Assembly (NCBI RefSeq): GCF_030730205.1
Contig: NZ_JANQVQ010000240.1
Span: forward strand, 1-36,333
DNA length: 36,333 nucleotides
Direction of reading: 5' to 3'
From: Paraglaciecola sp.
Lineage (GTDB): Bacteria > Pseudomonadota > Gammaproteobacteria > Enterobacterales > Alteromonadaceae
Numbering within the stretch: the stretch's first letter is position 1; each line of letters begins with the position of its first letter. The notes under the pieces were generated by a model. That model saw nothing but the letters and a program-made list of their open reading frames with translations, made no database searches and was not told the DNA's origin. Below, one piece after another: positions 16,589 to 24,707 of the stretch. The position numbers and the translations under genes are program-made.

Positions 16589-18835
16589 ATGGGTAAAACT
16601 CGCCTACGCATCAGCACTTTTCTGACAATTGCTTTTGCTGCTTTATTTCTAATATCTTGCAATAACGCCAAGCAGGCACCGCTTGAACAGGAAAGTGACA
16701 CAGAAAAAAGCGTACGCGACGTCTTTCAACGAGTGAGTCAACACACTCTTTCAAATGTACATTTTTCACTGGTAGTTGATAACGAAGACGACTGGTATCA
16801 AGTGTCAGCGCAAAATGGTCAGCTTACAATTACTGCAAACGTGCCTACCGCACTTAGCTATGGTACCTACCAGTATTTACGCAGTATCGGCGCCATGGCG
16901 GTTAGCTGGGAAGGTAGTCGTATTGCATTACCGCAATCATTTGACGATTATCAAGGCAAAAAAGTCACGTCTTTATTTCGCCAGCGTGCCTATTTGAATG
17001 TGTGCGCCTACGGTTACACCATGCCGTGGTGGGATTGGCCAGAGTGGCAAAAGGAACTGGATTGGATGGCACTGCACGGCGTCAATAATCCTGTGGCGAT
17101 GGAAGGACAAGAATACATCTGGCAAAAGTTATGGAATGAGTTTGGCGTTGATAACGACGAGCTCAAGCAGTATTTTTCTGGCCCTGCTTTTACTCCTTGG
17201 CAGCGCATGGGCAACATTGAAGGGCACGAAGGTCCTCTGCCTCAAACTTGGATAAATAAAAAGCACCAACTGCAAAAGCAAATTATTACTCGTATGCACG
17301 CCCTAGGTATGCAACCCGTGGTGCCTGCGTTTGGGGGGTATGTACCCAAGAAATTTATCAGTTTATTTCCTGAGGCCAAAATTTCTCCCATGCCTAAATG
17401 GACCGGGTTTGCGCAAGAAACCTATTGGTTAGACCCCGCCGACCCCCTATTTGCCAAGGTCGCTAAGCGCTTCATCGAGTTATACAACCAAGAATACGGC
17501 CAACAGCAATACTATTTGTCTGATTCATTTAACGAAATGCTCCCCCCTGTTTCAGATGAAAACCGTTACGCTGAATTAGCCCAATATGGCGAAAAGATCT
17601 ATCAATCAATTCAACAATCTGCGCCTGGCGCAACGTGGGTCATGCAAGGTTGGATGTTTGGTGCTGACGAAGAATTTTGGGACTTACCCTCTATAGAAGC
17701 TTTTTTGAGTAAAGTGCCCGATGACAAAGTGATGATCCACGACATTGGAAACGACCGCTACCATGTGTGGCAACGAGCGAAGGGATTTTTTAATAAACAG
17801 TGGATTTATGGCTTTATCCACAATTACGGTGGTAGCAACCCTGTTTATGGCGATTTTGATTACTACCAACAACAGGTCAGTGAGCTACTCATTTCGCCCG
17901 AAGCAGGCAATGTAACAGGCTTTGGTGTTTTTCCTGAAGGTATTAACAACAACTCTGTCGTTTATGACTATATGTTTGATTTGCCATGGAATAATCAAGG
18001 CGCTAGCCGCGATGCATGGCTACAGTCATACCTTAGCGCTCGCTATGGCCAGCTTTCTGATAGCCAACTTGACGCATGGAGCACCATTAGCGACGCAGTA
18101 TTCACTACTAAATATTGGTCACCCCGTTGGTGGGAAGGCTCGGCGGGTGCTTATGTATTTACTAAACGCCCCTCAAGTAAACTTATGGACTTTGATGACC
18201 ATCCCACTGATTTGGCTAAGCTTGACGAGGGGATCAAGCAGCTACTTGATAGCGGTGAAGCGCTGCAAGAATCTTCATTGTTTATTTATGATCTCGTTGA
18301 TTTCGTCAAGCAGTCAATATCCCTGCACATCGATAACCTATTGCAGCAAAGTATTGTGTTGTATCAGCAAGGTAAATCTGAAGAAGGTGATGACTTAGTG
18401 GCGACAATCGCCAAACTAACAAGCCGTTTAGATTCTCTACTTGGCCTGCATGATGAAACCCTCGGCACCTGGATAGATGATGCAAAGGCTTACGGTGATA
18501 CAGCAACCGAGTCTGCTTATTTTGCCTTAAATGCAAAACAACAAATTACCCTGTGGGGTGGACCAAACTTAAAAGATTACGCTTCTAAGGTATGGCAAGG
18601 CATGTACAAAGACTTTTATTTACCTCGCTGGACCTTGTATTTAAACAAAATTAAAGCCGCTGGCAAACCGCTAACAGACAGTGAAGAAGCACAGGCCCAA
18701 CTAGATTTAATCACATGGGAGAAAGACTGGGTTGCGACTCACACGCCAAGCCCACAAGCCAAACCAGCACAGCCATTGACAGACCTTAGACAATTGATGC
18801 AAGTGCTCGAATTAACGCAAAAAGTAAACCCATAA
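16589..18835 (+). CDS. GH89 alpha-N-acetylglucosaminidase (NAGLU-like) lipoprotein
   Basis: A 748-residue exo-glycosidase that releases alpha-linked terminal GlcNAc. Lipobox LISC with Cys24. NAGLU layout: small N-terminal domain (about 40-120, ALSYGTYQYLRSIGAMAVSWEG), a TIM-barrel with RQRAYLNVCAYGYTMPWWDW, HGVNNPVAMEGQEYIW and AFGGYVPKKF, then an all-helical C-terminal domain. The probable acid/base is Glu316 (SDSFNEM) and the nucleophile Glu450 (FGVFPEGINNN), corresponding to the two catalytic Glu of human NAGLU (E316, E446). AAAAGGA precedes the ATG. As a lipoprotein it acts in the periplasm or on the cell surface, feeding GlcNAc to NagP. The natural glycan (heparan-type, mucin alpha-GlcNAc or a microbial polymer) is not evident. 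Confidence 0.95.
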   Translation: MGKTRLRISTFLTIAFAALFLISCNNAKQAPLEQESDTEKSVRDVFQRVSQHTLSNVHFSLVVDNEDDWYQVSAQNGQLTITANVPTALSYGTYQYLRSIGAMAVSWEGSRIALPQSFDDYQGKKVTSLFRQRAYLNVCAYGYTMPWWDWPEWQKELDWMALHGVNNPVAMEGQEYIWQKLWNEFGVDNDELKQYFSGPAFTPWQRMGNIEGHEGPLPQTWINKKHQLQKQIITRMHALGMQPVVPAFGGYVPKKFISLFPEAKISPMPKWTGFAQETYWLDPADPLFAKVAKRFIELYNQEYGQQQYYLSDSFNEMLPPVSDENRYAELAQYGEKIYQSIQQSAPGATWVMQGWMFGADEEFWDLPSIEAFLSKVPDDKVMIHDIGNDRYHVWQRAKGFFNKQWIYGFIHNYGGSNPVYGDFDYYQQQVSELLISPEAGNVTGFGVFPEGINNNSVVYDYMFDLPWNNQGASRDAWLQSYLSARYGQLSDSQLDAWSTISDAVFTTKYWSPRWWEGSAGAYVFTKRPSSKLMDFDDHPTDLAKLDEGIKQLLDSGEALQESSLFIYDLVDFVKQSISLHIDNLLQQSIVLYQQGKSEEGDDLVATIAKLTSRLDSLLGLHDETLGTWIDDAKAYGDTATESAYFALNAKQQITLWGGPNLKDYASKVWQGMYKDFYLPRWTLYLNKIKAAGKPLTDSEEAQAQLDLITWEKDWVATHTPSPQAKPAQPLTDLRQLMQVLELTQKVNP

Positions 18836-18920
18836 GCGATAGGTTATTCATTAGTGATCAACCAAGGTAAAACTAGCTTAGTTGTTTATGCTTGAGTAAA
18901 AAACCTACTCAGTTTGATAA

Positions 18921-18969
18921 TGAGAAAATTACTCTCCATACCATCACAAATACTGATGGCATGAAGAGT
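18921..18969 (-). terminator. Terminator after the YjfB-like gene
   Basis: Two 16-base arms (18931-18946 and 18954-18969) with a 7-base loop. In minus-strand RNA all 16 positions pair, two as G-U wobbles; in plus-strand RNA the same two are C-A mismatches. The minus-strand hairpin is followed by AATTTTCTC. It starts 13 bp after the stop at 18983. Weak T-tail, but the strand asymmetry supports minus-strand use. Confidence 0.7.
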
Positions 18970-18982
18970 CTACGCAATTACA

Positions 18983-19171
18983 TTAGGCAAATGTATCGAT
19001 AGTCGATCCTAAACTGCCTGTATTTGCTGCTTTTGGCACGTCAGCTGCTGATTCCAGCAGTTGAAGCGTCGCTTGACCATCACGCTCTTGCTGAGATTTA
19101 GCAAGCTGTAATGCTTTAATTTCAAGCGCCGACCCGGATGCACCAGAGGAACCAGCCCCTTGAATATCCAT
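18983..19171 (-). CDS. YjfB-family putative motility protein
   Basis: A 62-residue protein without a signal peptide. It fits the YjfB-type pattern: start MDIQ, a Gly/Ser/Ala-rich part, a helix with LQLAKSQQERDGQATLQLLESA, and a C-terminal LGSTIDTFA. GGGGAG is the ribosome-binding site. A near-perfect sigma-28 (FliA) promoter lies about 60 bp upstream, which independently points to the flagellar/chemotaxis regulon; the Bacillus family member is, as I recall, also under the motility sigma factor. The molecular role of YjfB proteins is not known. No other flagellar gene is in the window. Confidence 0.8.
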   Translation of the reverse strand: MDIQGAGSSGASGSALEIKALQLAKSQQERDGQATLQLLESAADVPKAANTGSLGSTIDTFA

Positions 19172-19202
19172 ACCAACTCCCCTATTGCTTGTAGCAAGGT
19201 TT

Positions 19203-19223
19203 AAAAACGGGCAGAATTGCCCG
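19203..19223 (-). other. Hairpin with T-run in the leader of the YjfB-like gene
   Basis: On the minus strand CGGGCA (19223-19218), loop ATTC, TGCCCG (19213-19208), then TTTTT. This looks like a rho-independent terminator, but it sits only a few bases after the predicted sigma-28 start site, too early for normal termination of that RNA. It may end antisense transcripts arriving from the right, or act as a stabilising 5' hairpin. Confidence 0.65.
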
Positions 19224-19233
19224 CCTCGTCACC

Positions 19234-19260
19234 TTATCGACCAACTGTAGAAAAACTTTA
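19234..19260 (-). promoter_or_regulatory. Sigma-28 (FliA) promoter of the YjfB-like gene
   Basis: On the minus strand TAAAGTTT (19260-19253), 11-base spacer, GTCGATAA (19241-19234). The E. coli FliA consensus is TAAAGTTT-N11-GCCGATAA, so 15 of 16 positions match with exact spacing. Transcription would start near 19227, giving a leader of about 56 bases. Confidence 0.85.
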
Positions 19261-19263
19261 GCC

Positions 19264-19572
19264 ATGCAATCAATTATTCAAAAACTAGCTGAAAACTTAC
19301 AACTGATTTATCGAAAAGCCATAGATGCAGACCACATCATTGGTCAATTGCGTAACGACGGAAAAGGCAAGTTCACTGCCATTTTTCCAGATAGCGCCGG
19401 CTTTGAGCACCAAGGAAAGTTTTTTAAACCTTATGTAGAAGAAGTCGCAAAAGCAATTTTAGAACTTAGCGAACAAGATGAAGAGACCCAGAAAAAAAAC
19501 ATCGCTACCATCGCCAAACAGATGGAGTTACTGTTATCCACTTTAGGGCAATTTCAAAGCAGTGTGCGGTAA
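19264..19572 (+). CDS. Conserved-looking hypothetical protein
   Basis: A 102-residue soluble protein, mainly helical by composition, with KLAENLQLIYRKAIDADHIIG near the start, a central short beta-like part (GKFTAIFPDSAGFEHQG) and a C-terminal helix with EQDEETQKKNIATIAKQ. No signal peptide or membrane segment. I recognise no family. The ATG at 19264 has no clear ribosome-binding site and is only 4 bases from the -35 box of the divergent sigma-28 promoter, so the transcript may be almost leaderless or the promoter lies under that element. The open frame looks coding but the start is uncertain. Confidence 0.6.
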   Translation: MQSIIQKLAENLQLIYRKAIDADHIIGQLRNDGKGKFTAIFPDSAGFEHQGKFFKPYVEEVAKAILELSEQDEETQKKNIATIAKQMELLLSTLGQFQSSVR

Positions 19573-19671
19573 AAACACCCTATCGTGATTTAAACGGCGC
19601 TTTTCTTTCATTTTTAATAGTTAACGACCATACTTTTGGGTGAACAAAAATCGACCTAAACAGGAGGGAAC

Positions 19672-20004
19672 ATGGATTTATCATCAATTGGCAACGTGCC
19701 GCAATTGGCGATTGCGAGTGCCCCTCTAAAACCCACACCCAGTGAAAAGCCAGTGGCTTTTGGAATTGGCCAAGACAAAACGGTGGAGTTGTCTGCGCAA
19801 GGTAAAATCTTGCAACAAGCTGAGCAAGCACAAAATCAACGCACTCAAGCGCTTCAAACAAATACCGAACAAAATACGCCAGCAAATACTGAACAAACAA
19901 ACGACTTTGTGCGTGTATCAAGTAGTGTGGGTAGCGCTCAAAAAAATAACCTCAGTAGCGAACAAGCCACTGAGGTATATCGTTCTATCGAAAAGTTACT
20001 CTAA
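19672..20004 (+). CDS. Small hypothetical protein with Gln-rich middle
   Basis: A 110-residue protein with an excellent AGGAGG ribosome-binding site. There is no signal peptide. N-terminal MDLSSIG and a Pro-rich segment are followed by VELSAQGKILQQAEQAQ, a Gln/Asn/Thr-rich linker (about 55-80), and a C-terminal block FVRVSSSVGSAQ...LSSEQATEVYRSIEKLL that looks like a conserved domain end. I do not recognise a function. The last third of the gene also carries, on the opposite strand, the terminator of the parE operon. It lies next to the YjfB-like gene, but a sigma-28 site was not found for it. Confidence 0.7.
   Translation: MDLSSIGNVPQLAIASAPLKPTPSEKPVAFGIGQDKTVELSAQGKILQQAEQAQNQRTQALQTNTEQNTPANTEQTNDFVRVSSSVGSAQKNNLSSEQATEVYRSIEKLL
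19941..19976 (-). terminator. Terminator of the parE operon inside a convergent gene
   Basis: In minus-strand RNA ACCTCAGT (19976-19969) pairs with ACTGAGGT (19956-19949) around a 12-base loop, followed by TATTTTTT (19948-19941). It lies 54 bp after the stop of the gene at 20030 and wholly within the coding region of the plus-strand gene ending at 20004. Confidence 0.75.
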
Positions 20005-20029
20005 GCAAGTAAAGAATGACGTCTATAGA

Positions 20030-21310
20030 TTATTGATGTAACGCTAAAGCATCAATTCTGTGATGGATCTCGTTAACGAGTTTTAAATATTCAGGGCTGT
20101 CAACTTTGTCGAACCGCTGGGTAAACTCTGTTTTACTAAAGCCTTCGGGTAAGTCTTTGATACTGGGAAAAAACACACCTTCGCTCGAGTTGCTTGCCAG
20201 CGCCCTTTGTAAGCCTAAGGCTTTTTCAGGTTCAGTGGCGGTTTGAGCAAACTTAACCCCGGCATAGTCGGCGCTTAGGTCAACAAAGCTATAACCACTG
20301 CCACCTTGACCTCTATCCATCAGTTCTTTAAATTCACCGATAGCAATACTAAGTCCTTGTTCAGATAAAATTTTGATCGCCGCAGAAAAAATAAAATGCT
20401 GGCTTAAATCAACTCGCTTCGCTAAAACGGTTGGCGCGCGGGGTTTAACAACGCTGCCAGAGCTAGGCTGCACCTCACCCACAAAATTGGCGAAACGATG
20501 ATGGCCCGCAAAAATAGCTAAGGCCAAAATGGCCGCTTCATTTTCTTTTACTGCCGTGTCGTAGCTTGAGCGACTTTGTGCTTTAGCAAATAAAGGGCTA
20601 ATGAAAGTGGCTAACGATTGAGAGCGTGATGACTTAGCCTCAGGTTGCTGACTTAAAAACGTTAAATAGTAGGCTGTACGTAAACGAAGTTCTTCATCAC
20701 CTGTGCGGTCCATGCCTTGTTTAACGGTATTAAGTTCATTTAGAAAGTCATTCAATGGTCTGATATTGAGCATCATTTCATCGTCATTCATGGCGACGCT
20801 CTCAACTTGCGCGATGAATTGGTCGCCCAAATCACTCTTGGTATACCAGTTTACCATGGTAGTAACCATTGAAACGGCTACGTTACCGGGGATAGATAAT
20901 GCGCCGACTCGCACATGTTCAACGTCTATGCCTTGGGACGGTAATATCTTAATATCAATATTTAAGTATTGTCCTAGAGGGTTGTCAGGCAATTGATAAG
21001 AAGCAAGTGTCGTCATGCCATTGGTAGAAATAGACACCTTGCCGCTAAATTGTTTATGAGCCCGCTGTACAAAACCAACTAAACTATTAAGTTGATCGTT
21101 ACTTAAGGTGATTGTTTGATGCTTGGAACGGTTCTTTAAACTCTCGCTAATTTGGCGCATTAACTCTTTGACAGAATCAGCCTCGCCAACTTGTTGACTG
21201 CTGTTGGCCACAACCAAAGGTTGTGATTCAAGCGCAAAAAACACCAAGCCTGCTAAGGTCATCACCAGCAAAAAAAACAAAACCAAGAAAAATTTAAGGA
21301 CCTTTAGCAC
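20030..21310 (-). CDS. Membrane-anchored conserved hypothetical protein downstream of parE
   Basis: A 426-residue protein. One N-terminal hydrophobic helix (VLKFFLVLFFLLVMTLAGLVFFAL) anchors it in the inner membrane; the rest should be periplasmic. The first part (TLSNDQLNSLVGFVQRA ... YLNIDIKILP) resembles the fold seen in DUF2140/YpmS-like proteins, but I am not sure of that; the C-terminal part is helical and ends IHHRIDALALHQ. I chose GTG 21310 because GTGGAG lies 6 bases upstream; a TTG at 21325 is also in frame. It is the last gene of the nudF-to-parE cluster, 60 bp after parE, and is absent from the E. coli version. Function unknown. Confidence 0.75.
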   Translation of the reverse strand: MLKVLKFFLVLFFLLVMTLAGLVFFALESQPLVVANSSQQVGEADSVKELMRQISESLKNRSKHQTITLSNDQLNSLVGFVQRAHKQFSGKVSISTNGMTTLASYQLPDNPLGQYLNIDIKILPSQGIDVEHVRVGALSIPGNVAVSMVTTMVNWYTKSDLGDQFIAQVESVAMNDDEMMLNIRPLNDFLNELNTVKQGMDRTGDEELRLRTAYYLTFLSQQPEAKSSRSQSLATFISPLFAKAQSRSSYDTAVKENEAAILALAIFAGHHRFANFVGEVQPSSGSVVKPRAPTVLAKRVDLSQHFIFSAAIKILSEQGLSIAIGEFKELMDRGQGGSGYSFVDLSADYAGVKFAQTATEPEKALGLQRALASNSSEGVFFPSIKDLPEGFSKTEFTQRFDKVDSPEYLKLVNEIHHRIDALALHQ

Positions 21311-21370
21311 CTTACACTCCACCAAAATCGAAGACTTTCACACACCGAAGTACTTAGCGCTTCTCTAATT

Positions 21371-23266
21371 TTATAAAACGACTTCTGCCATATTACCCTT
21401 GGATTCTAACCATTCTTTACGATCGGGCGCTCGTTTTTTAGCCAGCAACATGTCCATCATTTCTAACATCGCTTCCGCATCGTCAGTAGTCAGTTGTACT
21501 AACCGTCGGGTATTAGGATCCATGGTGGTTTCACGTAATTGCAAAGGGTTCATCTCCCCCAAACCTTTGAAACGTTGCACGTTGATTTTTCCGCGTTTTT
21601 TCTCGGCTTCAATGCGATCTAGAATACCCTGTTTTTCACCATCATCTAGGGCGTAATAGACTTCTTTGCCCACATCTATTCGATACAGAGGTGGCATCGC
21701 CACATACACATGGCCTAAATTAACTAAGGTTCGAAAGTGCTTAACAAACAAGGCACAAAGCAAGGTGGCAATGTGCAAACCGTCTGAGTCAGCATCGGCT
21801 AAAATACAAATTTTGTTGTAACGCAAACCGCTTAAATCTTGTGAGTCAGGGTCGATACCCAGAGCCACTGAAATATCATGAATTTCTTGAGAAGCCAGTA
21901 CTTGTGATGAGTCAACCTCCCAACTATTTAAGATCTTACCACGCAAGGGCATAATGGCCTGAAATTCACGATCTCTGGCTTGTTTGGCTGAGCCACCCGC
22001 TGAATCACCTTCCACTAAAAATAGTTCAGAACGACTGGTATCTTGGGTAGAACAATCGGTTAATTTGCCCGGTAAAGCAGGCCCTTGTGTAACCTTTTTA
22101 CGGGCGACTTTTTTACTTTGGCGCAAACGGCTTTGTGCGTTGTTAATACACATATCGGCCAAAGCTTCAGCGATATCGGTGTGGCGGTTGAGCCATAAGC
22201 TAAAGGCATCTTTTACCACACCTGAAACAAACGCAGCCGCTTGACGCGAAGATAAACGCTCTTTTATTTGCCCAGCAAATTGCGGGTCTTGCATCTTAGT
22301 TGAGAGGATATAACTGCACCTGTCCCAAATATCTTCTGGGGTAAGTTTGACGCCACGAGGCATCAAGTTACGAAACTCACAAAACTCACGCATTGATTCT
22401 AACAAACCTTGGCGTAAACCATTTACGTGAGTACCGCCTTGCGCCGTCGGAATTAAGTTTACATAGCTTTCAGTAACTAATTCGCCCCCCTCAGGCAGCC
22501 ACACCACCGCCCAATCTGCGGCTTCATTATTGGCAGAAAATGAGCCCACAAAAGGCGAATCTTCCGGTAAGGTGATATGGTCTTTAACTGCTTGTTCAAG
22601 ATAATCTCGTAAGCCATCTTCAAAATACCACTCTTGGCTTTCATTGCTAATCTTGTTGTCAAAACGAATCCGTAAACCGGGGCACAATACCGCTTTAGCG
22701 CGCAGAATATGCAACAACTTACTGACTGAAAATTTTGCTGAATCAAAGTATTGTGGGTCTGGCCAAAAATGTACCTTGGTGCCGGTATTGCGCTTCCCAC
22801 AGGTATCTACCACATGTAATTCTTCGACTTTGTCGCCATTTTCAAATGCAATTTGATACACGTTACCATCACGGCGAATATTCACCTCTACCCGTTTTGA
22901 CAGGGCATTGACCACCGAAATACCGACGCCGTGTAAACCACCAGAAAACTGATAATTTTTATTAGAAAATTTACCACCCGCATGCAGCTTCGTCATGATG
23001 AGCTCTACCCCAGAAATTTTTTCTTCAGGGTGGATATCAACCGGCATACCACGGCCATCATCAGTAACCGATAAAGACTGGTCTTCATGCAATACAACGC
23101 GAATAGAGGTGGCATACCCCCCCAACGCTTCATCAACACTGTTATCGATGACTTCCTGACTCAAGTGGTTTGGACGGGTCGTGTCCGTATACATACCCGG
23201 ACGGCGTTTTACCGGCTCTAGGCCGTTAAGGACTTCAATGGCATCAGCGTTATATTGATTGTTCAT
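21371..23266 (-). CDS. parE: DNA topoisomerase IV subunit B
   Basis: A 631-residue ATPase subunit of topoisomerase IV, which with ParC separates daughter chromosomes. The sequence follows E. coli ParE closely: YNADAIEVLNGLEPVKRRPGM start, GHKL ATP site (DNSVDEAL, DDGRGMPV, GGLHGVG), TOPRIM motifs (LVEGDSAGGSAKQARDREFQ and DADSDGLHI) and the C-terminal MLLAKKRAPDRKEWLE. Length is normal for gammaproteobacteria. It is the fifth gene of the conserved nudF-yqiB-cpdA-yqiA-parE run, 76 bp after yqiA. The ribosome-binding site is weak. Confidence 0.98.
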   Translation of the reverse strand: MNNQYNADAIEVLNGLEPVKRRPGMYTDTTRPNHLSQEVIDNSVDEALGGYATSIRVVLHEDQSLSVTDDGRGMPVDIHPEEKISGVELIMTKLHAGGKFSNKNYQFSGGLHGVGISVVNALSKRVEVNIRRDGNVYQIAFENGDKVEELHVVDTCGKRNTGTKVHFWPDPQYFDSAKFSVSKLLHILRAKAVLCPGLRIRFDNKISNESQEWYFEDGLRDYLEQAVKDHITLPEDSPFVGSFSANNEAADWAVVWLPEGGELVTESYVNLIPTAQGGTHVNGLRQGLLESMREFCEFRNLMPRGVKLTPEDIWDRCSYILSTKMQDPQFAGQIKERLSSRQAAAFVSGVVKDAFSLWLNRHTDIAEALADMCINNAQSRLRQSKKVARKKVTQGPALPGKLTDCSTQDTSRSELFLVEGDSAGGSAKQARDREFQAIMPLRGKILNSWEVDSSQVLASQEIHDISVALGIDPDSQDLSGLRYNKICILADADSDGLHIATLLCALFVKHFRTLVNLGHVYVAMPPLYRIDVGKEVYYALDDGEKQGILDRIEAEKKRGKINVQRFKGLGEMNPLQLRETTMDPNTRRLVQLTTDDAEAMLEMMDMLLAKKRAPDRKEWLESKGNMAEVVL

Positions 23267-23342
23267 AGTTTTTATTATTTATCAGTTGAGTAAGTGCAAG
23301 GCTTGTTAACCCGCTATAGTGTCATGTTATACCAAGCTTCAT

Positions 23343-23921
23343 TTAGTCTTGCAGTAGAAACCTAAAAATATCTGGTAAGAATCGTTCAAAATGTTGAAAA
23401 CTGTGATCGCCTCCTTCTTCCACTGTCATTTTTGCGCCTTGGTATTTATCCACGGCTTGGCGATAATCAAGGATTTCATCACCTGTTTGCAACAACACCC
23501 AAATATTTTGCGGATGACTGACCTGCTGAACATCTAGCTGAATAAGCTGGTGTATATGGGCCGCTTCGAGGGTAAAGCTTTCCCGGGTATAAGGGTTTAT
23601 ATGGGCACCTAAGTAGTCAGCCAATAGTTCAAAAGGCCGAACGGCCGGGTTGACTATTACCGCTTTACCACCGTATTTTTGCAGCATATAAGTCGCCAAA
23701 AAACCGCCCAAAGAGCTACCGATAAAAAGACATGTTTTTCCGGGATGGCTTTGTACTACGCGCTCAATACCCTCTATGGCTGCTTGCGGATAGTTAGCCA
23801 GCTTTGGAATTTCAATCGGTAACTGCGGGTAATGCGCTTTTACAAACGCGAGGGTTTGTTGCGCCTTTTGCGATTGGGGTGAACTTAAAAAGCCGTGCAA
23901 ATAAATAACCACTTTTTCCAT
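23343..23921 (-). CDS. yqiA: YqiA-type alpha/beta-hydrolase esterase
   Basis: A 192-residue cytoplasmic esterase of the UPF0227 group. Features are the start YLHGFLSSPQSQKAQ, the nucleophile elbow FIGSSLGGFLATY, VNPAVRPFELL, and the catalytic His segment GGDHSFQHFE. E. coli YqiA hydrolyses short acyl esters in vitro; the physiological substrate is unknown. The ATG follows the cpdA stop with no intervening base, indicating tight translational coupling. Confidence 0.93.
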   Translation of the reverse strand: MEKVVIYLHGFLSSPQSQKAQQTLAFVKAHYPQLPIEIPKLANYPQAAIEGIERVVQSHPGKTCLFIGSSLGGFLATYMLQKYGGKAVIVNPAVRPFELLADYLGAHINPYTRESFTLEAAHIHQLIQLDVQQVSHPQNIWVLLQTGDEILDYRQAVDKYQGAKMTVEEGGDHSFQHFERFLPDIFRFLLQD

Positions 23922-24680
23922 TTACGAATATTCCACTCTCTTAATGTCAGTCGTAAACTGACCTGTTGGGTCTAAATTGAGTACCCGATAAGCAGGCGCC
24001 TGTTGACTGATACCGAACTCTGCTTGCAGCGCCCATTGCCAACATGTGCTAGGGCAAGCTAAATAATGACACTGGCCAATTTGTTGCTGCAGCTCTGCAT
24101 GAATATGCCCATAAATCATGGCTTTCACTGAATCATATTGGGCAATGACCTCAAGCAGTTTATGGCTATTTTGCCAACCATGATTATCCATCCAAGAATG
24201 ACACACTAAAGGATGATGATGGGCAGCTATCAGTTGAGAGTAATCACGAGATTGCTTCAGTGATTGGGCTAAAGCGACGAGGTCTGACTCAGCTAAAAAG
24301 CCGCCCGTGCCGCTGGTTTTTGTATTAAGTAAATGAAGTTGCCAATTTTGAATGGTCAGAGGGGCAGCAATCGAATAATGCGACCATAAATTAACCGAGC
24401 TAAATTGCTGCTGTAACACGCTAAGATCATCGTGGTTTCCTGGCAAAATCAGCCATTGACTTTGGATCCCACGTTGTTTTATCAGCTGCTCAAAGTGGCG
24501 ATAGCTTTCTAAGCTACCATCACCACTCAAATCGCCTGTAACAAGCAGCAAGTCAATAGATTGTAGGGCAATATCATCTAAGACTTTAGCTAAACTTTGG
24601 TAAGGAGCGATCTGTCCGTAACTTGTCTTGCTAGCGTCAGCAAACAGATGACAATCAGAAATTTGCGCTATACGGATCAC
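23922..24680 (-). CDS. cpdA: 3',5'-cyclic AMP phosphodiesterase CpdA
   Basis: A 252-residue calcineurin-like metallophosphoesterase that hydrolyses cAMP and so tunes CRP signalling. The metal-binding motifs are all present: ISDCHL, VTGDLSGDGS, LPGNHDD, AAHHHP and YGHIHAE. It is slightly shorter than E. coli CpdA. It is placed as in enterobacteria between yqiB and yqiA, 27 bp after the former and directly touching the latter. Confidence 0.94.
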   Translation of the reverse strand: MIRIAQISDCHLFADASKTSYGQIAPYQSLAKVLDDIALQSIDLLLVTGDLSGDGSLESYRHFEQLIKQRGIQSQWLILPGNHDDLSVLQQQFSSVNLWSHYSIAAPLTIQNWQLHLLNTKTSGTGGFLAESDLVALAQSLKQSRDYSQLIAAHHHPLVCHSWMDNHGWQNSHKLLEVIAQYDSVKAMIYGHIHAELQQQIGQCHYLACPSTCWQWALQAEFGISQQAPAYRVLNLDPTGQFTTDIKRVEYS

Positions 24681-24707
24681 GACTTTATTCTTTGCTGCAC
24701 AATAAAA

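Noticed and set aside
17922-18398. 158-codon frame overlapping GH89 in another reading frame
   Set aside because: The GH89 frame is fully supported by conserved catalytic motifs; the overlapping frame is a shadow without family resemblance or start signal.
18895-18918. TTGAGTA / TACTCAG hairpin after GH89 on the plus strand
   Set aside because: The stem is short and AT-rich and is followed only by GTTTGATAAT, so I do not call it a terminator.
22477-22800. 107-codon frame overlapping parE on the same strand
   Set aside because: ParE is closely conserved through this segment, so the alternative frame is a by-product.
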